DNA from: an uncultured Bacteroidales bacterium
GTDB lineage: Bacteria; Bacteroidota; Bacteroidia; Bacteroidales; Paludibacteraceae
Direction of reading: 5' to 3'
NCBI GenBank assembly: GCA_900319105.1
Contig: ONND01000003.1
Coordinates: 180,225-244,224, forward strand
Length of the DNA stretch: 64,000 nt
In this document: in pieces, positions 46,339 to 58,400 of the stretch
How the letters are laid out: the number at the start of each line of letters is the position of its first letter
Position numbering within the stretch: position 1 is the first letter of the stretch
The notes under the pieces: model-generated
Told to the model about the DNA's origin: nothing
The model's input: only the letters and a program-made list of their open reading frames with translations
Databases searched by the model: none
Program-made: the position numbers and the translations under genes

Positions 46339-48912
46339 TTACTCAACTTTTACGCCAGTTATTGTATAAACCGCACCGCCGCGGATAATGAATAACTGAC
46401 CGTTATGCAGCACTTTCCGGCTACCATTTTCAGATTGCTGAACACTCTCTACACCGGTTGCGGGTGACGGAGATACGTACTTGCGCACATACGCATAGAC
46501 ATATACAGCACCGGCGGTATTGAGCTTGTATGGCTTGATAGCCGCATTACCCGCATTGTATTTGAACATCGCGTTCGTGTTACCGAGGTTACGCACGAAA
46601 TAGCCGTTGTTGCCATCCTCTACGAACTCCCAGAACATGCAATTCTGCGTGTTTGCATCAACGATATCGTTGCCGGTAGAGGTTACGGCTATCGTCTTTC
46701 CGCCTACGATTGTCAGCGTGAAACCCTCTTGGTTCTTCTCCGTTCCCAGTACCAAACGGCATGCCGCATCAGCGTATGCCTCGCTCTCGGTGACGGTAAT
46801 GCCTGATGTTAGGACGGTCAGTTTCTTTCCGTCTCGTGCGCCGGCAATCACTGGAACGCTATGCAATGCCAGAACGATCGTATCTTTCGCCGCCAGCGTA
46901 GAAGCGTCCGTCACTTTGGTGAACATCGATGCCGCAACTACGTTTATCGTTATCTGTCCGCTCACGCCGCCGATGGTAGCGGTGATGACTGCTTGGCCTT
47001 CCGCGATGCCGGTAACCAGACCGCTCTCGCTCACAGTAGCCGCAGCCTCGTTGTCGGAAACATAGGTCATGGCATACTCGTCTTTGGCTTGCGCGGGCAG
47101 CACATCAGGATTCAGTTGCATATTCGAGCCCACCGTCAGACTCACGGTAGCAGGATCGAAGCTGACGCTAGTCACCTCTACCGGCTGCACATGTACCGTA
47201 CAGATCCGCTCAATACTGCCGATAGTAGCGGTGATGACCGCTTCACCAATTCCTTTCGCAGTCACCAGACCTTTGTTACTGATGGTCGCTACAGCGGTGT
47301 TATTGCTGGAGAAGGCAGGACTGACGCTGGCGTAATCCGGCACTATAGCCGTCACATACAACGTCTGCGTATCGCCTTTATGTATCGTCATTTCGCTGTG
47401 TGAAAGCGTGAAATCCGTAATGGTCGGAACGGTGATGGTCAGGGTATGGCTGGCACTCACGCTCGGCACGCGCTCCGAAGTAGCCGTTACCGTTACGGTA
47501 CCGCCTACATGCTTGGCGGTCAGCACACCTGCTTCACTTACTTCACCTTGATACGTATGATCAACGCTCCATACCAAAGACTTATCCGCCGCATCATTCG
47601 GCGTATATACGATATACTGACTCAAGTCGATGGACTGGCCTTGGTCGATAGTCTCCGGAGCACCCGAGAAGGCCAACTGCGTCAGTTTGGTAGTCGTCGG
47701 AATGAGGGTGATGCTGATGGCTTTCGTGCCCTCCATCGGATCCAGCGCCGCATCCTGCGTCAGGTAACTCAGACGGGCATCCAATGCACCCTTTTTGCTA
47801 CTTGTACCTAAATACGTAATGGTCACTGTGCCGCCGGTGCGGTCGCCCTGATCCGCTACGCTGAACAACGCAGCGTCCGTTCCTTCTACCTCCCAGATGA
47901 TATCGTCCGTCAGGTTCTCGGCAGTATAGTTGACCGTCACGGATTTCTGTTCGTCTTGCTCTACATCGCCGAATACCACGTCTCCCACCTCCAGCTTGCT
48001 CTCAATTGGCTGAGCGGAACCTACTTTCTTGTAGATAGCGATAGAAGTACCGGTAGCCTCGGTTTTGTATGGTTTGAAACGGTCGCTATTGAACCTAACC
48101 GGATAAGCAGGATCGGCATCATTCGGACGAATGACGGATGCCACACCGTTGCTGATGCTGATCTCCCAACTCTTTACCGTTTTGCCGGCTTCATACGTAG
48201 TAGAGAAGGCACCCTTTCCGCTATTCGAACTATAGTCCAGAAGTAAAGCTTTGTCGTTGTCGTCCGGATAAAGGAACTGCCAGTTTCCGCTGTATTTGTT
48301 CAGCACAAATGTCTGTACGCCTTCCGGCACTTCTGCTGTCCCTTCTGCGCTGTTGAGGGTGAGTCCTTCCGTAACAGCCGTCAGATAGGTACCGTTCAGC
48401 GGACCGCTGACGGCTCCGGCTGCCTCGTTCACAAACACCACCGTATCTCCTTCGTGTAACTCACTGGTAGAGTTGATACGTACATACGGAGTTGTGTTTG
48501 CCACGATGGCATCCGCGCTGACAACGACCTTGAGGTTGATTACTTTCTCCACCTCATTATAACCGGTATCGTAACTATAGAAACGGAGGGTGCCGGTATA
48601 GGTACCCGCAGTCTCAGCTTTGTAGCCGATCGTGAAGGTGGTGGAATAGGTCATGCTTGCTCCATAACCCATGTAATAGGAACTCTCTCCGCTGATGAAG
48701 AAATTATCACCTCCGGAAGTAATTTCCGCGTAGATAGAATAGCCTAGGTCGCTCAGTCCGCTCCACGAAACAGGGATGACCTCGGTAGCCGTTACGGTAC
48801 TCTGTCCTTTGATACTCACTGTACCGAAATCCACGTCCGAAGCAGTGATAGATGCGGCATACGCACCCATGTAGCATACCATTGCCGCAAACAAAATGAA
48901 AATCTTTTTCAT
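46339..48912 (-). CDS. T9SS surface protein with three Big_2 (Ig-like) domains
   Basis: 857 residues with a signal peptide. The N-terminal 130 residues hold a beta-sandwich of the abnormal-spindle-like type (V-D-F-G-T-V-S-I-K-G-Q). Residues about 405-660 hold three bacterial Ig-like group 2 domains, each with a T-I-x-x-G-x-x-x-x-L start and an A-T-I/A-V-I-T-A-T end. A further domain and a T9SS tail follow (V-L-H-N-G-Q-L-F-I-I-R-G-G-A-V-Y-T-I). It probably works as a surface stalk or adhesin together with the giant protein, 13 bp upstream of which the small membrane gene ends. Confidence 0.8.
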   Translation of the reverse strand: MKKIFILFAAMVCYMGAYAASITASDVDFGTVSIKGQSTVTATEVIPVSWSGLSDLGYSIYAEITSGGDNFFISGESSYYMGYGASMTYSTTFTIGYKAETAGTYTGTLRFYSYDTGYNEVEKVINLKVVVSADAIVANTTPYVRINSTSELHEGDTVVFVNEAAGAVSGPLNGTYLTAVTEGLTLNSAEGTAEVPEGVQTFVLNKYSGNWQFLYPDDNDKALLLDYSSNSGKGAFSTTYEAGKTVKSWEISISNGVASVIRPNDADPAYPVRFNSDRFKPYKTEATGTSIAIYKKVGSAQPIESKLEVGDVVFGDVEQDEQKSVTVNYTAENLTDDIIWEVEGTDAALFSVADQGDRTGGTVTITYLGTSSKKGALDARLSYLTQDAALDPMEGTKAISITLIPTTTKLTQLAFSGAPETIDQGQSIDLSQYIVYTPNDAADKSLVWSVDHTYQGEVSEAGVLTAKHVGGTVTVTATSERVPSVSASHTLTITVPTITDFTLSHSEMTIHKGDTQTLYVTAIVPDYASVSPAFSSNNTAVATISNKGLVTAKGIGEAVITATIGSIERICTVHVQPVEVTSVSFDPATVSLTVGSNMQLNPDVLPAQAKDEYAMTYVSDNEAAATVSESGLVTGIAEGQAVITATIGGVSGQITINVVAASMFTKVTDASTLAAKDTIVLALHSVPVIAGARDGKKLTVLTSGITVTESEAYADAACRLVLGTEKNQEGFTLTIVGGKTIAVTSTGNDIVDANTQNCMFWEFVEDGNNGYFVRNLGNTNAMFKYNAGNAAIKPYKLNTAGAVYVYAYVRKYVSPSPATGVESVQQSENGSRKVLHNGQLFIIRGGAVYTITGVKVE

Positions 48913-48925
48913 GTAGATTTGCTAG

Positions 48926-49360
48926 TTATATATTTTCTTTCTTTTTCCGACTCGTAAGATACACCACATACCCCACCGCCATCAGCAATAGCGGCCAGAG
49001 GACATCGCCGAGAGGAAACATCTCACCGGGTTTGTCCGGCTCTTTCTCATCTTCCCATCCGTCACCATTGCCATCTTCTCTGCGTACATGCCCCGGATGC
49101 TTAGTCACTGGTGAAGATGACTCCGGCGTTGCGCCGGTTACATACACCCCACTCACAGCGGCCATCGGAAGGGACGAACCGGAACTCATCATCTTAGACG
49201 CCGTCGTGGAGTTCATCGCCACTGTCGGCATCTGCGAATGATAAGTCGTGTACCGGATCCCCCGTGTCTGCGGCTGGTACGGCGCGCCTAACGTGGCAGC
49301 CTGTACGCTCACCACACTCAGCACGGCCATCACGATCAATAAATATCTCAATGCTTTCAT
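48926..49360 (-). CDS. Small membrane protein with PEP-CTERM-like C terminus
   Basis: 144 residues from M-K-A-L-R-Y-L-L. After the signal peptide comes an exported, Thr/Ser-rich part. The C terminus is P-L-G-D-V-L-W-P-L-L-L-M-A-V-G-Y-V-V-Y-L then a basic tail (S-R-K-K-K), a P-x-G-D, membrane helix, basic cluster layout that resembles PEP-CTERM/sortase-type sorting signals. Such small proteins sit in operons with large surface proteins in Bacteroidales; its role is unknown. It lies between the giant gene and the Big_2 gene (22 and 13 bp gaps). Confidence 0.7.
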   Translation of the reverse strand: MKALRYLLIVMAVLSVVSVQAATLGAPYQPQTRGIRYTTYHSQMPTVAMNSTTASKMMSSGSSLPMAAVSGVYVTGATPESSSPVTKHPGHVRREDGNGDGWEDEKEPDKPGEMFPLGDVLWPLLLMAVGYVVYLTSRKKKENI

Positions 49361-49378
49361 ATTCTCAATTTCTTTAAA

Positions 49379-49399
49379 CATTAAACACTAAACATTAAA
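49379..49399. repeat. 7-bp tandem repeat (3 copies) after the giant gene
   Basis: CATTAAA, CACTAAA, CATTAAA, then CATTTA. It fills the 22-bp gap between the stop of the giant gene and the next gene. Confidence 0.65.
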
Positions 49400-49402
49400 C
49401 AT

Positions 49403-52400
49403 TTATTTCACGCGTTTTCCTGTGGTATCGTAAATTACTCCGTTCAGCCAGATATATACCTTGTCATGGTAGATGAACTTAAACGGCTTGTCGCTGTTGA
49501 TGTCTCCGCCAGCGTTGATAGCATCTATTCCGGTCGGTGTCTGACGCTCACCCACCTTGGCATTGATAGCGAAGCGTCCGTTGATCGTACCGGCGGTGGA
49601 CGAGAAGGTATAACTCTGCTCAATCAGGTTGGTTATCTTATCGCCGTTCTGGTAGTCGATCAGGTAAACACCCTCCAACTCACCGGCTATACTTGCCTCG
49701 TGCAGCGAGAACGTATATTCTCCGTCAGCCGGAATACGCACGCTCACCGGAATCCATTCCTTCGCCAGCGTCTCGTTAATCGCCACGTATGCCATGTTCA
49801 TATCGCCGTAGCGCATGTATGTACGTAAGGTGTTTCCGTCGCTGAGCAACTTCTCAAGGTCGCCATTAATATCATAATCTGCCGTATAATGATCGCTAAC
49901 CAACAGACCCATCATATCCTCATCTTCATCGCCATTCAGAATGATATACGCTTTCTGTTTCGTCGTAAGGTTCTGTAACTCATTGTGGTAACTCGGTGCC
50001 GATGCCTTACGATTTGTCGTACCAAAGGTTAACGTACCTGTTTTCTCTGTCTGGATAAAGAATCCTCCGGCCGGTAACAGTTTTTGTCCGAGAGCACCTA
50101 CCGCATATTGATCATATTCCTTGAAGCGGATATCCGGGATATTTACGACCTCGACATCATAAGTACTGCCTGCGCTATGTGTTATCAAACCTTGATAGAT
50201 CGACATGTACGGTTGAGCAATGAAGTTCCAACCTACTGCATATCGAGGTTTTGTCATATCCTCCACACCCCATGCAGTAACTGCCACCTCGTCTTTGTGA
50301 ATTCTCGACGGTTCTTCTCCCACATAGCCCGACTCGCCGTTTGTTGTCCAGGTACCGGATGTCCATGCCCCACTCGGTAAAGTCAATGGCATACGCACGA
50401 TAGAGAACGCTTTTCCTGTCGGACGGCGGGCTGTCATTGCATAACCCACACCCGGTTCCATCGTTTCCGGCCACGGAGTGAATTCTTTCCAGTTAGCACC
50501 TTCGGCTGCACTTCCGTTCGTCCCATTCGCACGACCTTCTCCGTCGTAGTAACGCAATTTGATGACACTGCTGCTGGCGGCATTGGATGTATTCAGATAA
50601 GTAATACCTGATGTAGCCACTTTCCAAGGCACAGATACCGGATAGTACTGGTCATAATCGATGTACCAATCCGCATATACGTTCGTCGCCGTCAGCGAAC
50701 CTGCCGAAGGCGTGATATACAGCCGCGCTGCGCCATAGGCTTTCTCTCCAGCGCGTGTCCATCCGTTACGCAACATAAGGTTTGTCGTAGTTAATATACC
50801 CGTTGTTACGTTCACTGTCGCGCCCGGGTAAATCTCCAACTGTTTGATGGTTACATCGGAGAACGTACCGGCATCGGCTGTCAACGTAGCACCCGGCAAC
50901 ACGTGTACCTCTGCTTTCTCCCAATGGGCCTTCACGGCATCCACAGAAGACATCGTCTTCGTGCCTTCGATGATCCATGGGATTGGTACCATACTTACAC
51001 CCGCTACTGCACCTGATTCATTCAACCAATCGAGGTACAACAACTGATCTGCCTTCTCGTCGAAGTTAATCGCATTGCCCACGTTGATCGTAAATGCCTT
51101 CGTCGTACTACTGTTATTCACACTTGTCCGTGTCTGCGAGTACGACAACGCACCTGTTGCCGCGTCACCCACACGGGCTATCACTTCGCTGTAGCTGCCG
51201 GCATCCACTTCCATGACAAGACTATTCTTACCCCACTCTACTACACTCGCATCTTCCAGAACGGTCTCAACCGGCAGGAAATAGATCTCGCTTACCGTCG
51301 GACTGGAGTAGAAGCCGATGTTACTTCCGTACATACCCATTGTCTTGTCTTTGTATCCGCCTGTTCCGACTCTCGGGTCAAGTTTAACAGTATAAGCATT
51401 GAAGGTTTCGCTATTCAGATACCAATCTTGTACGTCTGTTCCTCCGGTAGTGGACAACCACATATTGTTATTAGCAGGGGTAGTAGATACTTGCAACCAC
51501 TGACTGCCATCACGTGTAAAGCGGACACCACTTCGGTTACGATTAGCCACTGCCGGACCATCGTAATACTGAGCGCCCTTATATAATACATTCTCCGGGG
51601 CAAACATAGCGCAAGTCGGTGTCGTTGCATTGTCCACAACGATAGGTATAGCCACTGTTGCTTTTGCCGCAGCAGCTGTGCCCGGTAAGTTATTGGGCAA
51701 GGCATACCATTGATTATCTTTCTTTATTGCCATTGCAAACTCCTCCGGCAATGTACGGCCGTACAGATCCAACAACTCCAATGTAATAGTCTTCTTTGTC
51801 GCTGAGTTATCCATCGCCTCTACCTCTAAGAGATAGTGATCCTGCGTATTGTACACACCCGCTGTCGGTTTATAAGCGATGCGGAAACTGTAGGTAGCGC
51901 TGGTCGTTCCGGCAGGAATCTCGATGTAACCACCGTCTGCATAACTACCTCCATTATCGGAAGCATTATAGATACGGAACTCACTATTAGCTATTTTCTG
52001 AGTTGACCCTTCGACACTACTACTCGTGTGCGTGTAAGTTACACCACTCACTTTATCCTTGAATCGGAAATTCAAATACTTCAGGTTTCCTACTGTCGAT
52101 TTCCAGTCATCGCTGCTAACCGTAATCAGCGATGTCGAAGGTGTCAATACCTCGCAACCGGCATAGGTCGTCAAACGAACCGTTCCGGAAACAGTTACTT
52201 CAATCTCCGGTCCGCAAGTTGTACGGTAGTTCGTGTAGCTTACATTGCTCCAACGCGCGTGTAATTCAATATTATCCGCGTACAACCATTGTTTGTTGGA
52301 GCCCGTATAACTCGTCACGTTCGGAATCCAGTTTCCATCACCGTCAATGAGTTGTGTACCCTCGCCGCTGGCGGTTGTCCAGTAGCCGCCAAACACTTTG

Positions 52401-55400
52401 TTCGTATAGGTCGGACAAGTAATCGCGCTGGTCAAGTTCGTGTTGGAGCCATAGGATACACTTACAGAAGCCGTTCCTTGCGTGGTCGCGCCCTCTTTGT
52501 TCAGCGTCACGGTATAACCGCTGGCTAACCAGTTGGCATACAGGACTTCGGTATCATCTTCACCGTTATCCCAGTCGTGCGCACTACTTCCGTCGGCAGC
52601 ATAATATTGTGTACCGCTACCATTGGTCGCCAAGTAATAACCTCCGAATTCATAACCGGACTTAGTCGGCATCGTGGCATCCGGCATCGGTAAGTTCACC
52701 GTTGCCGTCACGCTACTCGTTCCGCCGACACCACCTTGCGCGTTCAGAGTCACTGTTGTCGTATGAGCAGCTACAAACACAGCCGTTACGGTTACTGCCT
52801 CATCCGGCATAGTGAAGTGATTATCAGTAACGGTTATCTCATCGCCTCCACCGGTAGGAACAACCGTCCAGTGGTCGAAGTTATAACCGCTCGAAGTACT
52901 CGTCACACTTAACGTAACCGTTGCATCCGCACAAGCCGATGTCTTATCCACAGTAAACGAACCTCCTGTCACCGTTCCTGCCGGATCACCGTCTTTGGCG
53001 ATGTCATGTTTCTCGCAACAGCTTACACGCCATTTGGTGTAAGAAGAGAGTATCTTATATAGCGTGGGTGCTGTACTGCTGCTATAGGAACCGAATCGGT
53101 CGCTATTCCATTGCACATAATAACCAGTCGCATTAGTAATTTGGTTATACGCAATGGAAACAGCCTCTGTGGCAGAAGTCTCCAATAAATGATACTTCTG
53201 CGAGAAACCCCCTCCATTATCAGTAAGATAGTCTTGCGTTGCAACACTTTGTATCGCGTATCCGGTTGTACTGGAATTATAGGTAGCTTTAAATATCAAT
53301 CCTAAGTCAGAATTAGAAATAACACTCTCACTTGGAGATACTTCTGACAATCCATATAATCCTTCCATCACATCGCTTCGGAGAGCATATGTCTTAGTGT
53401 CTTTTGTAGCTGTAATCAAATAGTAGCCGTCCCAATCTGCGCCACTCCAGCCACTCGTATTAGAACTCGTTAACTCAGTAAAATTATATGACGTAGTCTT
53501 TATACCATATGCTCGAACAGTTCCAAAATAGAAGTTTCCTGAATTTCCGTCATAGGTAATTTTAACATTTGTCGTATTCTTGGGAACCTCAACAATATAA
53601 CTGAGTTCATTTTTTTCAGAACCATCCGTAAAGTGGTCTGAGGAATAATTACTTCCATTATCCGTAGAGTATTCTACGTGAACTTTTTCTTGTGCAGATC
53701 CACGAAGAAAGAACGTTATCATACCGCCATCGTAACTACTAAAATCCAATCCAGCTATGGTTATGTTTGGATAAGAACTAATACTATTATTAGAATAACC
53801 ATATATTTGGCTGTTAGTCATTGCTATGTTGGATGTCAAAGTGACGCTATTCAACGTACTCCCATCTTTATCCAGCGCTTTTATCGCTGTGCTTGCTGCA
53901 ATGGATTGTTTATCCCATTTGGCAATCAGGGTCGGACTTATCGCCGGCGAGCCGCTACCTGCTGCCCAAACAGCATGATAGGTAACATCCGAACCTGACA
54001 CATTCGGCAGATCACTTGCGCGACGATAGATAGTCTTTGCGCTGATATCATCCGTCGTTTCATCCCATTCGTCTCCATCGGCAATCCAGCCGTAGAATAG
54101 ATTACACTCTGTCTTATCGCAAGCATCCGTCACATCCGTCAATGTCGGAGGAACTGGCTTGGTGCCATCATATACTTTCACTTGGTCATATCCGCTCACT
54201 GCCACACCATCGTTCTTGAACGTTGCGTAGTGGAATGCACTCTCATTAAAAGAGGCAGTTACCGTTACATTAGCATCCGGCATTATAAATGTTGTGCTTG
54301 CCGAGGTGGCGGAAACAGGCGTTACCGTTCCTCCTCCCGCTTTCTCTATCGTCCAACTGTTGAACGAATAATGATCTGCTGCCGAGGCCTCAATAGTAAT
54401 AGTCGCTCCTACACATGCCGATGACTCATCTGCCGTAAATGTACCACCCGTTACTGTACCGCTTCCCGTCAAGGAAATAGTACGATGCGCATTAACGGTA
54501 ATCGCCTGACTCGTACTCTGACCACCATAACTAATACTTACCGAAGTATTGCCTGTCGTCAGAGATGTGCTGGTAGTTGGCGAGAATGTGAACTTCGCCT
54601 CATTGCCGGCATAGGGAATATCCAACGATGTACTATTCGAGAAACTGGCAGTAATAACCAATCCGGTTGGATCAAAATAGTCACCTTCACAATAAGTTGT
54701 CTTCGTAGGCGCTGTTTTTACGGTAATGCCTGTCAGCGTAGCGAAGGTAGCATTTACCGTCACGGCTTGTCCCGGCATGGTCATCGTAGCCGGATTATCT
54801 CCCGCGTGGCCTGCTCCAAGTACCGCATCGGTTACATCGGCTCCGCCAGAGGTGTTCGTTACTGTCCAACCGGCAAAAGCATAACCATCGCTTGGTGTTG
54901 CCGTTAACGTCACCGCGGCATCTTCACATGCACTTGCCACACTCGTTGCAAACGTTCCACCTGTGACTGTACCACTATTTTGCAACGTGATATCATACTG
55001 AGTACAGCAAACAGTCACATAGTCTGAGTAAGCCACGCCCTTTTGGAAGAGGCAAATACCATTATTCGTTTGATCTCCATACATTTTAAATGCACCTGCT
55101 GTCGTACTTGTGGCATATGCGCGAAGATAAAATGTACCCAAAGAACTTTTAACTTTAAATAAATAATTTGCATTAATATCACTAAATGTCCAGGCGCATG
55201 TATAATCCGAGAATGTAGGTGCCGAACCTGCAGAATTAGCATATAGGTACTTAGTGCCATCTTTGATATAATACTGATTGGCTGTTGCAGTAGCAACTAT
55301 AGATACCAGTTTTAGTCCAGTAGTTGAAGACAGTGCTAATGGAGTGCCAGATACCGTAACATTTTTAGTAGCACTATTACTCGTTCCTGCATAATAACGA

Positions 55401-58400
55401 GTACCAGAATAACTATGATAAGAGCCCAAATATGCATCTCCCTCTTTTATTCCCGAAAGACTTGTTACTATTTCAAAGTTATCGCCTTCCTCTGCTGTCG
55501 CAAACACGGCGCGGAAAGTAATATCTCCGGTGATAGCTGTTGTATTCCCGCTAACACTCGTAAACAACGTACCGGGAGCAGAATGATGGTCTTCTTTTAC
55601 CCATTCAGCATCCATAGAGTTACTCCAACCCATAAACTTGGTTGCGCAAGCACCTAATGTTGCATTGCCCGGTGCTGTCGGGATCGTAAGATCTTTCCAT
55701 TGAGCACCGCGTGCCACCTCTGTGGTCGGTCCGCCTGTCGCATAACTCATACCGCCTTTCAGCCATGTAATAGTAATCGGCTTATAGAAATTACCGCGAA
55801 CTACTACATCGTCTGTCGGCGTTCCTGTCAGGTTGCTTCCTGATAATCCCATTCCGCTGGCAGTAATGAGAGTCCAGTTGTTAAACACATAATTCGTTGA
55901 GCCGACACTTTGTGATAGTGTTCTACCGCTTGCACCAACTGTTACACTCGCGTTGGTAATCTCTGCCGGAGTCTCGTCGTATTTCTGAACAGTCACGCTG
56001 TAAACGTTAATCGTTGTGGAAGCGGTCTTGGTTATTCCGTTCTCCGTATAGCTGGCGGTAATAACCTTGCCTGTTTCCGCAGTTAAACCAACAGAGGGAC
56101 TCCATAGAGTCGATGCTGTCACTGGTTTTGTGCTTCCGTCACCCATCGTCGCGGTCACTACTGCGCCGGTACTGCTGAAACTCTCGCCTGCCAAGTAAGC
56201 GCGCGTCGTCGGTTGAGACGTAATAGCAATACTCTTCAGTTTAGCTGTCGCCGTTGCTGTAATCTCAATATTACCGGTGATAACCGCAAGGAACGTAAAG
56301 GCACCCGTAGAACTATTATAGGTATAATGTGTACCTTGGGTTAGTGTTCCTGTACCTGCCATCGTGACAGTAATACTGCTCGGCAAAAAGAAATTCTCCC
56401 CATCTACCGTGAATGTACTGTTCAATGCCGTAGTAGTCGATCCTGTGTAAGTAAACGAAGCAGGCAATCCCGCATTAGCTACATTGCTGAACGTCTTGGT
56501 AATCGTATAGGTGTTGGGGGTCCATTGAGCTGTCAGATTGATATTGCTCTGGATGTCCTTTATAGTTGCTCCATCGGAGATATCACCTCCTACGGGAATA
56601 GTACTCTCTCCCACTTTCACCGCCACATCTGCATGCCAACAATTGAAGAAATAATGCGTTTTCGAGAACGCGTTAGATGTCAGAGCTTGGTTGCTGCCGA
56701 TACAGATATTGTTGATATCGCTCATTGAACCGCTGGTATTCCCATTTCCGTTAAACGAAATGGTGTACTTGAATGCGTGCCAATTTGCATCTCTATTGGC
56801 ATTAAATTTACCCAAACTACTTGTCGTTGACAAGGCGCTTGTCTCATGGCCATAACCGCTACCACCATCATTAAACTTAATGGCATTATATGTACCGCCC
56901 ATGGCATTCAATGCCGCATAGTGGTACGTCTCGCCGCAAATAGTTGTAGTTGCCTGCATAACCGATCCCGGCCAATTGGCGGCTTTATTATCGTTGCCTG
57001 TGTTATATAGGTGTCCATAAACAGTTCCCCATACATCTGAATTTTTAAAATACACATAGTGCACATTCGGGTGAGTAACTGTAGGATAGGTTACCGTTAC
57101 GGATTTGGTAGTTGTATTGATGGCAAATGTATAAGTTCCGGCAGGACCGGTGTGAATATTACAGTTGCCGTCGGAAGTATTGAATACCCATCCGCTTGTG
57201 GTAGTAACGATGGTTCCGTTATTTTTATAAGCCGTTCCGTTATCATCAATACAGAAGTTAAAACGCGAATCTGCTGCCAGAGAAATACTATAGGAAGCCA
57301 CACCGGCATCTTCGGTCATGGTATGTTCCGTATAGCTATCTCCGCTATACTTAAATTTCCATGTTGAACCCGCATTAACCGTTACTTGAGCGGGATCCGA
57401 AGTCACAGTGGTGCTACACCCTGACGCAGCATTGGTTATGACACACTTGTAATAAGTGGTACCGGCTGATGCTGTGGATGGAGAATAAGTGCTTGACGTA
57501 CCTCCACTCGCCACATTGGAGTATGCACCGTCTATCGTCGCGCATTGCTTCCATTGATAACTCAGACTCGCACCGCCTGCCGATGCTGTCACGCTTAACG
57601 AAGGACTCGCCCCAACTACACAAGTTGTGCTTGCCGCCGGTTGAACAGATATCGTCGGCGTCAAACAAGAGAAGGTGGAGGTAATAGTAGACGAACCATT
57701 AGCGCCTTTTGAATAAGTAACCGTTCGAGTGTTTCCAGAACCGGTCACAGTGGCTGTACCCGTCGTCGGATTAGTTGCAGTGAGGTTACTCAAGTAATAT
57801 CCTGCAGTAGGTGAAGCTGTCACGGTAACAGCCTGTGCAGCACTTGTTGTTGTTACCTTTGTCACAGTAGTTTCACTCTGGGTCAAAGTAAACGTTCCAT
57901 TTGTTTGACCAGCTTTGGTAAGTTCAACTTTTGTACCTGCCGCTCCGGGTAAAGCATTCCATACTTGCACGTCATCAACACAGGCCACATAACCGCTTGT
58001 ATTCATCGCATAAACTCGGAAATATGATAAAGCAATACCAGAAAGCGTAAATGCTTTAGGGTTCTCGCCATTCATTACGCAAGTGCCATCAATGTATACA
58101 TGAGCAGTTTTAGCCGCTAAACTTATGCTGTTGCCATAAGTTGCGGGCGAGGTGGTGTTGTTGTATATGACGCAAATATCTATGTACGTATTGGATGTAT
58201 ATGAGCCTACGCTTTGCCAGTTGCCAGATGAGGTGTTTTTAGATATTTTGATAGCACCATCATTGTTTTGGATATAAACACTACCACTCGCTTTTGTGTA
58301 GGGATCTGCCGTTGCTCCGATGGAGGCTATACCAATGTACATCTTTGATGCTTTTGTAATTCTTGCTCTCCATGCACCTGTGGTTCCATATGTTTTTCCT

